DNA from: Natrinema saccharevitans
Lineage (GTDB): Archaea > Halobacteriota > Halobacteria > Halobacteriales > Natrialbaceae
Direction: 5' to 3'
Length of the DNA: 64,000 nucleotides
NCBI RefSeq assembly: GCF_001953745.1
Contig: NZ_LWLN01000001.1
Coordinates: forward strand, 1,922,001-1,986,000
Below the pieces are notes generated by a model that made no database searches, had not been told where the DNA came from, and was given only the letters and a program-made list of their open reading frames with translations. The position numbers and the translations under genes were made by a program. Shown here one piece after another: positions 1 to 8,048 of this stretch. The first letter of the stretch is position 1; each line of letters begins with the position of its first letter.

Positions 1-31
1 ACTGCTCGCGGATTTCTTCTTCGTCGCGCAT
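1..31 (-). CDS. 5' end of an unidentified gene, cut by the window edge
   Basis: An ATG on the minus strand at 31 opens a frame reading MRDEEEIREQ that runs off the left edge. Only ten residues are visible. The acidic start is typical of a haloarchaeal cytoplasmic protein, but no family can be assigned. The roughly 190 bases between this start and the stop of the lipoprotein gene at 224 would hold its promoter. Confidence 0.5.
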   Translation of the reverse strand, partial: MRDEEEIREQ

Positions 32-223
32 ACCAGTCACTACCGACCGAGAGGCCAAAAAGGTCGGTACGTGATCGGTTCGGTCGCTCGAGCGATGGTG
101 TCGAGTTCGATGCAGCGCGAGCCGTTTCGGGACGGAACGGCCGCTTTCCCGTGAAACGATCGCGGATCGGTGGGAAACGGGGCCGGTCCCCCGCGGGGAT
201 CGGAGACGGGACGGACGACGCGG

Positions 224-877
224 CTACGTGTCGTCGCTCTCGTTTTCGGTCGCGTTCTCGCTCTCGTTGTCCGTGCCGCCGTCGCCAGCCTCGGCGTCGC
301 CGAACGCGAGGGTGACTTCCTCGTCGTCGCCGTCGATCTCGACGTCGTCCTCCGTCTCCTCGCCCTCGTTCTCGGCGGTGACGGTGTACTCGCCGTCCTC
401 GAGGTCCTCGAACTCGACCTCGCCGTCACCGTCGGTCTCGTCCTCCATCGGGAACTCCTCGCCCGCCCCGCCGGTGGTCGTCTCGTTGTCCGTCCCGTCG
501 TCCTCGGTTTCGTTGTCCGACTCGTTTTCCAGTCCGCCGTCTTCGGTTTCGTTATCCGACTCGTTACCGATCGTATCGTCCGTCTCGTTGTCCGACTCGT
601 TGCCGGTTCCTCCGTCTTCGCCGTCCATCTCGCCCGTACCGGCCTGCTCGAGGGTGACGGTCGCGCCCTCGACCGGGCCGTCGTCGTCCTCGACCGTGAC
701 CGTCAGGGTATACGTTCCGTCCTCGTCGGCGCCCGTCTCGTCGTCGGTGTCGTTCGTCTCGTCGTCGGACTCGTTGTCGTCGCCGGGGCCGCTGTTTGCA
801 CAGCCGGCCAGCGCGACAACGCCTGCGGTTCCGCTTGCGGTCACGAACGTCCGTCGGGTCAGTCGTCGATGGGACAT
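224..877 (-). CDS. Tat-exported lipoprotein with a sequon-rich insert in an Ig-like domain
   Basis: This 217-residue protein begins with a Tat signal (RR at residues 8-9, TRRTF) and a lipobox (LAGC, Cys26), so it should be exported folded and lipid-anchored on the outer face of the membrane. Residues 55-77 and about 149-192 look like the two halves of a carboxypeptidase-regulatory-like beta-sandwich (VTVEDDDGPVEGATVTL and GEVEFEDLEDGEYTVTAENEG). Between them, residues 91-135 form a low-complexity loop of repeated NESDNET-type units. The chain holds twelve N-x-S/T sequons in all, counting the N-terminal linker and the C-terminal tail, which suggests dense N-glycosylation. No catalytic motif is visible. 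It is probably a surface or binding lipoprotein; substrate unknown. Confidence 0.85.
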   Translation of the reverse strand: MSHRRLTRRTFVTASGTAGVVALAGCANSGPGDDNESDDETNDTDDETGADEDGTYTLTVTVEDDDGPVEGATVTLEQAGTGEMDGEDGGTGNESDNETDDTIGNESDNETEDGGLENESDNETEDDGTDNETTTGGAGEEFPMEDETDGDGEVEFEDLEDGEYTVTAENEGEETEDDVEIDGDDEEVTLAFGDAEAGDGGTDNESENATENESDDT

Positions 878-1128
878 ATCCGTTCGTTGGACGGTCCCGT
901 TGGTCTGGGTATGGCCTGCACCTGCTATCCGTTAATAACCTATTGAACGACACCCGAGGACCGATGACTGTCATCGCTTTCGGAACGCAACATTCCCTTG
1001 GGACGAAACGAACGCGGGGCGGCCTACCGCCTGCCCGACGGCACCGGACCGACAGCGGTGGCTCGAGCGCGCTGCACGCGCGAATCGGGTCCGGTGGGCC
1101 TTTTGCGGTCCCGACCCTACGACGACGT

Positions 1129-1839
1129 ATGAAGATCCGGGGCGAGCGCGAGTGCAAGGAGTGTGGGACCCGCTGGTCGTACTACGAGACGGGCAGCGTC
1201 GGCTGTCCGGCCTGCGGGAGCCTCCGGAGCGTCGGCGTCGACGAGCGGACCGAACACACGGACCTGCGCGTCGAGTTCGATCTGACGCCGGTTCGAAACG
1301 CCATCGACGAGGCCGACGCCGACGACCTCGCGGAGCGGGCCGGCGATCGCTGTCGGGAGTACGTCCGCCGCCGCGGGTTCGTCAACGCCGGCACCCTCCG
1401 GAACCTCGACGACACCTACCTCGGGGCCAGCGAGTTGCTCCACGTCGCCGACATCGTCGGCCGGACGACCCGCCTCGAGGACCGCGAGGAACTGTACTTC
1501 CTCGCTCTGCTGCGCGATGCCGATCAGGGCGAGCGGCCGCCCGTCGCGGACGTCCCGCCGACGCTGCGGGCGGCCCGCGGGCTCGCCTACGCCAACGCCG
1601 TCCGGGAGTACCGGCGCGATGTCCGCACCTGGGCCGAGGACCGCGACCTGACCGCCGGCGAACGGCGGGCCCTCGAGACGCTGGGCGAACACGTCAAGCG
1701 GATCCGGATGCTCGACGGCGACGTCGAACCCCGAACCGCCGAACGACTCGTCGAGGCGACGCGCGACCTTGCAAACGGGCTCCGCGGCGACGAGTTCGCC
1801 TTCGCGCAGGCCCAGGAGCGACTGGACGCCCTCGAGTGA
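1129..1839 (+). CDS. Haloarchaeal zinc-ribbon protein of unknown function
   Basis: The 236-residue protein opens with a zinc ribbon: CxxC at Cys9/Cys12 and CxxC at Cys26/Cys29, spaced as in TFIIB-type or rubredoxin-like knuckles. The rest is alpha-helical, charged and rich in Arg/Glu, with no motif I recognise. The ATG at 1129 is chosen because the ribbon follows directly; the frame upstream is open but reads as low-quality, Arg-rich sequence. It is a single gene, followed by 346 bases before the OPT transporter. A role in nucleic-acid or protein binding is a guess from the ribbon alone. Confidence 0.8.
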   Translation: MKIRGERECKECGTRWSYYETGSVGCPACGSLRSVGVDERTEHTDLRVEFDLTPVRNAIDEADADDLAERAGDRCREYVRRRGFVNAGTLRNLDDTYLGASELLHVADIVGRTTRLEDREELYFLALLRDADQGERPPVADVPPTLRAARGLAYANAVREYRRDVRTWAEDRDLTAGERRALETLGEHVKRIRMLDGDVEPRTAERLVEATRDLANGLRGDEFAFAQAQERLDALE

Positions 1840-2185
1840 CGCGGGTCGAACTCAGAGCGGGTCGCCGGACCCATTCGGGTACCGTCGACGGGCGCGTTGG
1901 GGGCCGGAACGAATGGCGGCCGGCAACAACCGCCGGTCCGAATCTTTTCATTCTTATAGGATCCATCAATTATTGCCAGGCGAACGCAGCGAACGCCCTC
2001 GCCCGAACTCGCTCTCCCGGTGTCGGCCGCCGATTCGAACCGGCGGACGGGCCGGAGCCGACCCACCGAGACAGGCTTGGAACGCGCTCGAGCCGCCCCC
2101 TCCGCGTTGGCTACCGGACCCCGTCACCTGCTGCGGCGCTCGAGCGGCCGGAGCGAACGGTCGTGGCCGTTCGCTGCAATCGACT
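1840..2185. other. Intergenic region upstream of the OPT transporter
   Basis: No convincing gene is seen. An AT-rich patch at about 1938-1980 is the only departure from high GC and may be a promoter, which would leave a leader of about 200 nt before the OPT start. A tRNA-like arm near 2028-2047 was considered and rejected. Confidence 0.4.
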
Positions 2186-4168
2186 ATGTCACACGGATCA
2201 CCAGAGGAGCAGACGGATTCGAACGGCAGTCGTATCGACAGTGAGCAGGCGACGGGCGACGGACCGTCACCGTACGTCCCCGCCGGACGGAGCGTCGCTG
2301 AACTCACGGTCAAGGCGGTCCTGATCGGGCTCGCGCTCAACGTGGTGATGCTGACCGCGAACATGTACCTCGGGATGCGCTCGGGGATGACGATCAGCGC
2401 CTCCATCCCGGCGGCGGTCATCAGTATGGGCGTGTTCTACGGGATTCGCCGGATCGGCGTCGGCGGGACGATTCTCGAGAACAACATCGTCCAGACGATG
2501 ACCTCCGCCGGCGAAGCCTTGGCGGCCGGCATCATCTTCACGATCGCCGGCGTCACGTTCCTCGATCAGCCGATCAATATCGTCAACACCGCGGTCGTGG
2601 CGATACTCGGCGGTCTGCTCGGGGTCCTCTTTATGATCCCGATGCGTCGGTATCTCATCGTCGACAAACACGAGGAACTCCCCTATCCGGAGGGGACCGC
2701 GTGCGCCGACGTCCTCGAAGCCGGCTCGCGCGGCGACGAGGGCGTGAAGCTCATCTCCGTCGGGTTCCTCGCGAGTTTCGTCTACATGTGGCTGGCCAAC
2801 GGGATGGCCGCGTTCCGGACGACGATCCAGACGGCGTTCTCCGCGGGCGAGACCGACGGGTTCGCGATCGGCGGCGACTTCACGCCGGCGCTGATCGGCG
2901 TCGGCTACATCATCGGCCCCCGGATCGCCGGCTACGTCTTCGGCGGCGGACTGATCGCCTGGATGATGCTGATTCCGCTCTTGATCACGGGCGGGTTCGT
3001 CCCGGAGTCGGCCGCCGACGCGGCACTGATGGCGCAGGCGAACGCGGTCTGGGACGAGTACATCCGCTACGTCGGCGCGGGGGCGATGATCGTCGGCGGG
3101 TTCTACGCGGTCGTCTCGATGCGGGGGACGATCGCCGACGCGCTCGGCACCGCCGCGGCGGAGATCCGCGACTCGGGATCGGGCGCGACCGCGGACCGCA
3201 AACGGACCCAGCGGGACCTGCCGATGAAGGTCGTCGTGGTCGGCGCGATCCTGATCGCGCTCGCGTTGGTCGCGGTCCCGCAGGTCCAGGTCGGCCTGCT
3301 CGGCGGGTTCATCGCGGTGATCGCCGCGTTCCTCTTCGTCGCCGTCTCGGCCTATCTCGTCGGGGTCGTCGGGAGTTCCTCGAACCCCGTCTCGGGGATG
3401 GCCGTCGCGACGATCCTGATCGCCGCGCTGGCACTGCGCTCGACCGGTGTCACCGACCCCGTCGTCGTGCTGGTGACCGCGTCGGTCGTGGCCATCGCCG
3501 CGGCGGTCGCGGGCGACACCTCACAGGACCTCAAGACGGGCTACCTCCTCGGTGCGACGCCCCGGAACCAACAGCTCGCACAGGTGATCGGCATCGCCGT
3601 CTCGGCGCTGTTCGCCGGGTGGGTCCTGTCCTTCTTCGATCAGGCCTACGGGATCGGGAGCGAGACCATTCCCGCGCCGCAGGCCGGGATGATGGCGCTG
3701 ATCTCCGAGGGCGTCCTCACGGGCACCGCCCAGTGGGGAATGATCCTCATCGGCGCCGTCTTCGCGATCGTCCTGATCCTGATGAACGTCCCCGTCCTGC
3801 CGTTCGCGGTCGGGATCTACCTCCCGATCACGCTCGCGACGCCGATCTTCCTCGGCGGCCTGCTCCGGGCCGGGATCGACCGCTACGTCGCGCGACGCGA
3901 CGACGAGGACGGCACGCTCGCCGAGCACGCGACCTCGAGGGGCCGGATCGTCGCGGCCGGGCTGATCACCGGCGAGGCGATCATGGGGATCGTCATCGGC
4001 GCGCTCTACATCACCGGTACCGGAAACGCCGACGGCGCGCCGTTCCCGCTCGGCCTCGGCGGCGAGACGCAGTCGATCCTCGGCGTCGTCGCGCTCGTCG
4101 CGCTCGTCGGACTCTTCACCGCGAGCGTCCTCTGGAACGCGCCCGACACCGAGGCGACCGACCAGTGA
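2186..4168 (+). CDS. OPT family oligopeptide transporter
   Basis: The 660-residue integral membrane protein has about 14-16 hydrophobic segments. It starts with the family hallmark region: a first helix followed by NMYLGMRSGMTISASIPAAVISMG, then NNIVQTMTSAGEALAAG, and later the ELPYPEGTACADVL and SSSNPVSGMAVATI blocks of OPT/YSL-like carriers. These carriers move oligopeptides or metal chelates across the membrane by proton coupling; the substrate here cannot be read from sequence. The ATG at 2186 is chosen because the long open frame upstream is Arg/Pro-rich and unlike a transporter N-terminus. It is followed after 34 bases by a PqqD-like gene on the same strand, probably cotranscribed. Confidence 0.93.
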   Translation: MSHGSPEEQTDSNGSRIDSEQATGDGPSPYVPAGRSVAELTVKAVLIGLALNVVMLTANMYLGMRSGMTISASIPAAVISMGVFYGIRRIGVGGTILENNIVQTMTSAGEALAAGIIFTIAGVTFLDQPINIVNTAVVAILGGLLGVLFMIPMRRYLIVDKHEELPYPEGTACADVLEAGSRGDEGVKLISVGFLASFVYMWLANGMAAFRTTIQTAFSAGETDGFAIGGDFTPALIGVGYIIGPRIAGYVFGGGLIAWMMLIPLLITGGFVPESAADAALMAQANAVWDEYIRYVGAGAMIVGGFYAVVSMRGTIADALGTAAAEIRDSGSGATADRKRTQRDLPMKVVVVGAILIALALVAVPQVQVGLLGGFIAVIAAFLFVAVSAYLVGVVGSSSNPVSGMAVATILIAALALRSTGVTDPVVVLVTASVVAIAAAVAGDTSQDLKTGYLLGATPRNQQLAQVIGIAVSALFAGWVLSFFDQAYGIGSETIPAPQAGMMALISEGVLTGTAQWGMILIGAVFAIVLILMNVPVLPFAVGIYLPITLATPIFLGGLLRAGIDRYVARRDDEDGTLAEHATSRGRIVAAGLITGEAIMGIVIGALYITGTGNADGAPFPLGLGGETQSILGVVALVALVGLFTASVLWNAPDTEATDQ

Positions 4169-4202
4169 TCGAGTCGAAAACGGTGCCCGGGAACGCCATC
4201 GC

Positions 4203-4568
4203 ATGACCGAACACGGCCCGACCGCGGTTCCGAGACGCGACGCCGAGGACTGGGAGGTAGCGACCGTCGACGGCGAGCCGCGGGTCACGATCCGCTGGAC
4301 GAAGCGGCCGCGCAACCGGCTCGATCGGTTCCTCTTCGACCTCTTCGGGACCGATCGGGAGCGGGAACTCGAGCTCGATCACGTCGGGACGACCGTGTGG
4401 CGACACTGCGACGGCGATCACACCGTCGCGGAGATCGCCGAACGCGTCGCGGCGTCCCACGACGCCGCCCGGGTCGATCCCGTCGACGAGACGCTCGCGC
4501 ACTTCCTCATGCAACTCGAGGAGCGGGACCTCGTCCGGTTCGAAGCGAGCGAAACGTCCGGGGAGTGA
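4203..4568 (+). CDS. PqqD family peptide-binding protein
   Basis: This 121-residue protein has the PqqD-type winged-helix signature in its second half (VWRHCDGDHTVAEIAERVAA, then DETLAHFLMQLEERDLVRF). PqqD-like proteins are RiPP recognition elements that bind leader peptides or present them to radical-SAM enzymes. Here it lies directly downstream of the OPT transporter, with a 34-base gap, rather than beside a modifying enzyme. The nearest radical-SAM and RiPP-candidate genes lie 21 kb away at 25-27 kb. Whether it serves that locus, a peptide handled by the transporter, or something else cannot be decided here. Confidence 0.85.
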   Translation: MTEHGPTAVPRRDAEDWEVATVDGEPRVTIRWTKRPRNRLDRFLFDLFGTDRERELELDHVGTTVWRHCDGDHTVAEIAERVAASHDAARVDPVDETLAHFLMQLEERDLVRFEASETSGE

Positions 4569-4637
4569 GTCACGCCTGACTCGACGGGGTCGTCGACCGG
4601 GAGCGAAAAACTGTCGGCGAGTCGATCCGGACTGCGT

Positions 4638-5531
4638 TCAGGGAAGGTCGACGTCGACGCCTTCCTGCAGACCGGCGGCCTTGACGGTGTTGTACAGCAG
4701 CATGGCGCGGGTCATCGGCCCGACGCCGCCGGGGACAGGGGTAATCGCGCTGGCTTTCTCCTTGGCGCTCTCGAACTCGACGTCGCCGACGAGTTCGTAC
4801 CCCTTCTCCGTATCGGCGTCGACGCGGTTGACGCCGACGTCGATGACGACCGTGCCGTCCTCGAGCATCGAGCCGTCGACGAGTTCGGGGACGCCGGCGG
4901 CCGCGACGACGATGTCGGCGCTGCGGGTCTTTTCGGCAAGGTCGTCGGTCCGGGAGTGACAGACCGTCACCGTCGCGTTGCCGTCCTCGGCCTTCTGGAT
5001 CAGCAGGTTCGCGAGCGGCTTCCCGACGATGTCCGAGCGGCCGACGATGGTCACGTCCTTCCCCTCGGTGTCGACCCCGGCGGACTCGAGCAGTTTCTGT
5101 ACCCCGTGGGGCGTGCAGGGACGGAACCGGGCGTCGCCGGCGACGAGTCGGCCGACGTTCTCGGGGTGGAAGCCGTCGACGTCCTTCGCGGGATCGACCC
5201 GGCGGATGACCTCGCGGTAGTCGACGTGGTCCGGGACGGGGGCCTGGACGATGTAGCCGTGGATGTCGTCGTTTGCGTTGAGGTCGGCGATGGTGTCGAA
5301 CAATTCCTCGGGCGGGGCGTCGCCATCGACGTCGACGTGGTGGCTCTCGATGCCGACCTCCTCGCAGTCGCGCTGTTTCATGTTCACGTAAGTCTGGCTC
5401 GCGGGGTCGTCGCCCATGAGGACCGTCGCCAGCCCTGGCCGCGCGCCCGCGTCCGCCAGCCGTTCGATCGCGTCGGTCAGCTCGTCTCGGATCTCGCTCG
5501 CGACGGCGTTGCCGTCGATGCTCTCGGTCAT
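4638..5531 (-). CDS. folD: Bifunctional methylenetetrahydrofolate dehydrogenase / methenyltetrahydrofolate cyclohydrolase
   Basis: The 297-residue protein matches FolD over its full length. The catalytic domain includes YVNMKQRDCEEVGI with the active-site Lys, and GYIVQAPVPDHVD. The Rossmann NADP domain has VTIVGRSDIVGKPLANLL, and the C-terminal ITPVPGGVGPMTRAMLLYNTV block is diagnostic. It converts 5,10-methylene-THF to 10-formyl-THF in the cytoplasm. With glyA about 1.1 kb upstream on the same strand, separated by a hydrolase gene, it forms a one-carbon neighbourhood. Confidence 0.97.
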   Translation of the reverse strand: MTESIDGNAVASEIRDELTDAIERLADAGARPGLATVLMGDDPASQTYVNMKQRDCEEVGIESHHVDVDGDAPPEELFDTIADLNANDDIHGYIVQAPVPDHVDYREVIRRVDPAKDVDGFHPENVGRLVAGDARFRPCTPHGVQKLLESAGVDTEGKDVTIVGRSDIVGKPLANLLIQKAEDGNATVTVCHSRTDDLAEKTRSADIVVAAAGVPELVDGSMLEDGTVVIDVGVNRVDADTEKGYELVGDVEFESAKEKASAITPVPGGVGPMTRAMLLYNTVKAAGLQEGVDVDLP

Positions 5532-5552
5532 TACTCGAGTGGGCGGCCGCGA

Positions 5553-5564
5553 GGCTCATTAATC
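5553..5564 (-). promoter_or_regulatory. Candidate TATA box for folD
   Basis: On the minus strand GATTAATGAG is centred about 29 bases before the folD ATG at 5531, the spacing expected for a leaderless haloarchaeal transcript. Confidence 0.45.
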
Positions 5565-5626
5565 CCCGGATTCGTGCCTAGAACGGGCACAGAAAAGGTC
5601 GGAATATACACGTTCGTGGTCAGCCC

Positions 5627-6439
5627 TCAGAACCGCTCGTCGAGGAACGACCGGATCGCGTCGTTGGCCGCCTCGGCTCTCTCGAGGTTCGAGGTGTGGC
5701 CCGCCTCCGGGATCAGTTCCATCTCGGCGTCGGGCAACTCCTCGAGCATCGGCTCCGCTCGGGACGGGTCGATCGAGGGGTCCTCCTCGCCGTGGACGAT
5801 CAGGACCGGCACGTCGATCTCCGAGAGGCGGTCGGTCACGTCCGGCCGGTCGAGCCACGAGTGCAACTCGTGATAGACCGCCGCGCCGGGATAAGTCGCC
5901 CAGCGGTCGACCCAGGTCTCGACCAGTTCGGGTTTTTCCTCGCGGGTCGTCTCGCCGAAGAGATATCCCGTCACTCCGTCGGCCAGTTCGCGCGGGGTCG
6001 CCTCGCGGGATCTCTCCAGCGGCTCGACGAGGTCGCCGTAGACCTCCTGCTCTTCAGCCGTGTGCGGTGCTGCCATCGAATCGATCAAGACCAGCCCGTC
6101 GACGCGCTCGGGGTACTCGAGGGCGAAACGCAGCCCCATGAACCCGCCCATCGACATGCCGGCGACGACGGCGCTGTCCTCGCCGATCCCGTCGAGCAGT
6201 GCGTCACAGTCGTCGGCCAGATCCCACAGGTCGTAGCCCGGTGCGTACCAGTCGGTCCGAGCCCGGAGATCGTAGGCGACCGCCCGGTACTCGTCTCGCA
6301 GCGCCTCGAGCTGGGGCGCGAACATCGTCCGGTCCATCAACGTCCCGTGGGCGAAGACGACCGGTCGACCCTCACCGACGTCGGTGGTCACCGCGTCGGT
6401 TCTGGTGCGGTACATCGCCGTCGCCGTTTCGTCACTCAT
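5627..6439 (-). CDS. Alpha/beta hydrolase
   Basis: The 270-residue alpha/beta-hydrolase-fold enzyme shows the oxyanion strand VVFAHGTLMDRTMF (about residues 27-40), the nucleophile elbow GMSMGG with Ser96, the acid in VHGEEDPSID, and the C-terminal catalytic His in IPEAGHTSNLERAE. These fit esterase, epoxide-hydrolase or haloperoxidase-like members; the substrate cannot be assigned. The ATG at 6439 is preferred over an upstream one 41 codons earlier, because the intervening residues are unlike this fold and an AT-rich AATACCTTTTG lies about 35 bases before it. It sits between folD and glyA, with no obvious link to one-carbon metabolism. Confidence 0.87.
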   Translation of the reverse strand: MSDETATAMYRTRTDAVTTDVGEGRPVVFAHGTLMDRTMFAPQLEALRDEYRAVAYDLRARTDWYAPGYDLWDLADDCDALLDGIGEDSAVVAGMSMGGFMGLRFALEYPERVDGLVLIDSMAAPHTAEEQEVYGDLVEPLERSREATPRELADGVTGYLFGETTREEKPELVETWVDRWATYPGAAVYHELHSWLDRPDVTDRLSEIDVPVLIVHGEEDPSIDPSRAEPMLEELPDAEMELIPEAGHTSNLERAEAANDAIRSFLDERF

Positions 6440-6637
6440 GCTACCTACCCACATTGGTACGTGACAAAAGGTATTCGGTCCGAACCGATCCCGCTCGAAA
6501 CGGATGGCTGCCGACGACGTGGTGTCTAGCACGACGCGATCGCGGACGTCGACGGCCTTCAAGCCTGCGGGAAGAACGTGCCGAAAAACGGGAGAGCAGC
6601 GTTCGCGGTCGACCGGCCGCGGCGACGCGGTCGTCGA

Positions 6638-7885
6638 CTACTCGTAGAGCGGGTTGGCGTCGCAGAGGTCGGCGACTTCGGCGCGGACGTCCTCGATGAC
6701 GGCCTCGTCCTCGGGGGCGTCGACGACGCGGGCGATCAGGTCGCCGACTTTTCGGCAGTCGTCCTCGTCGAAGCCGCGGGTCGTCAGCGCCGGGGTGCCG
6801 GCACGGATCCCACTGGGGTTAAAGGGCGAACGCGTCTCACCGGGGACGGTGTTCCCGTTGAGGACGATGCCCGCCTCCTCGAGGGCGTCCTCGGCGTCAC
6901 CGCCGGAGGTGTCGGGGTGGCTATCGCGCAGGTCGACGAGGACGAGGTGGTTGTCGGTCCCGTCCGAGACCAGCGAGAAGCCGTTTTCGGAGAGGCTCTC
7001 ACCGAGCGCCTTCGCGTTCGCGACCGTCTGCTCGGCGTACTCGGTGAACGCAGGCTGAAGCGCCTCCTTGAAGCCGACGGCCTTGCCGGCGACGTTGTGC
7101 ATCAGCGGGCCACCCTGGCCGCCGGGGAAGACGGCGGCGTCGATGTCGTCGGCGTACTCCTCGTCGCACATCACGATGCCGCCGCGACCGGCGCGGATCG
7201 TCTTGTGGGTCGAGCCGGTGACGAAGTCGGCGATGCCGACCGGCGAGGGGTGGACGCCCGCGGCGACGAGCCCGGTGATGTGGGCGATGTCCGCGAGGTG
7301 GTAGGCGTCGACGTCGTCGGCGGCCGCCTGGACGCGTTCGAAGTCGATCTCGCGCGGGTACGCGGAGTAACCCGAGACGATGATGTCCGGGTCGAACTCG
7401 GCGGCGTGGGCCGCGAGGGCGTCGTAGTCGAGGTAGCCCGTTTCCGGGTCGACCTCGTACTGTTCGACCTCGTAGAGCTGGCCCGTGAAGTTCGCCGGGT
7501 GGCCGTGACTGAGGTGGCCGCCGTGGTTGAGATCCAGCGACAGGATCTTGTCGCCGGGCTCGAGCATCGCGAAGTACACCGCCTGATTGGCCTGCGTACC
7601 CGCGTGGGGCTGTACGTTGACGTGGTCGGCACCGAACAGTTCCGTCGCGCGGGAGATCGCGAGTTCCTCGACCTCGTCGGCGTACTCACAGCCGCCGTAG
7701 TAGCGCTCGCCGGGGTAACCCTCGGCGTACTTGTTGGTCAGGGCGCTACCCTGCGCGTCGATGACGGCCTCGCTGGCGTGGTTCTCGCTGGCGATCATCT
7801 GGAGCGTCTCGCGCTGGCGATCGACCTCGCCCTCGAGGGCGTCGGCGACGGCGGGATCGACGTCCCGTACCTTGTCGTGGTCCAT
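6638..7885 (-). CDS. glyA: Serine hydroxymethyltransferase
   Basis: The 415-residue PLP enzyme interconverts serine and glycine with transfer of a one-carbon unit to the folate carrier. Recognisable blocks are LQMIASENHASEAVIDAQGS, the nucleotide-like GYPGERYYGGCEYADEVE, the substrate loop HLSHGHPANFTG, and the PLP lysine in VTGSTHKTIRAGRGG. An alternative ATG nine codons upstream (7912) would add MRPPVPTPN. I prefer the internal start because the family usually begins with an MDH/MDY-type helix, but a leaderless start at 7912 cannot be excluded. With folD downstream it supplies C1 units for purine and thymidylate synthesis. Confidence 0.96.
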   Translation of the reverse strand: MDHDKVRDVDPAVADALEGEVDRQRETLQMIASENHASEAVIDAQGSALTNKYAEGYPGERYYGGCEYADEVEELAISRATELFGADHVNVQPHAGTQANQAVYFAMLEPGDKILSLDLNHGGHLSHGHPANFTGQLYEVEQYEVDPETGYLDYDALAAHAAEFDPDIIVSGYSAYPREIDFERVQAAADDVDAYHLADIAHITGLVAAGVHPSPVGIADFVTGSTHKTIRAGRGGIVMCDEEYADDIDAAVFPGGQGGPLMHNVAGKAVGFKEALQPAFTEYAEQTVANAKALGESLSENGFSLVSDGTDNHLVLVDLRDSHPDTSGGDAEDALEEAGIVLNGNTVPGETRSPFNPSGIRAGTPALTTRGFDEDDCRKVGDLIARVVDAPEDEAVIEDVRAEVADLCDANPLYE

Positions 7886-8048
7886 GTTCGGAGTGGGGAC
7901 TGGCGGCCGCATAAGTGTACCTTTCCTCGGTAACACGCGTCGCGATACCGGCCGCCGGCGACCGGCCCCCGCACCTCGACCGGCCGAGTTCGTGAGGATA
8001 TCACGCCCCGATACAACTAACTTGTCGGAGTGACATTCAGCTAACCGA

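Noticed and set aside
490..610. Short direct DNA repeats considered as a CRISPR-like array
   Set aside because: They encode the NESDNET units of the lipoprotein in frame; there are no unique spacers of constant length.
2025..2050. tRNA T-arm-like sequence (minus strand, with ttcgaat loop)
   Set aside because: The loop would be 8 nt and no acceptor, D or anticodon arms can be drawn around it.
1769..2185. Extension of the OPT transporter upstream to 1769
   Set aside because: It would overlap the end of the zinc-ribbon gene and adds Arg/Pro-rich sequence atypical for the family.
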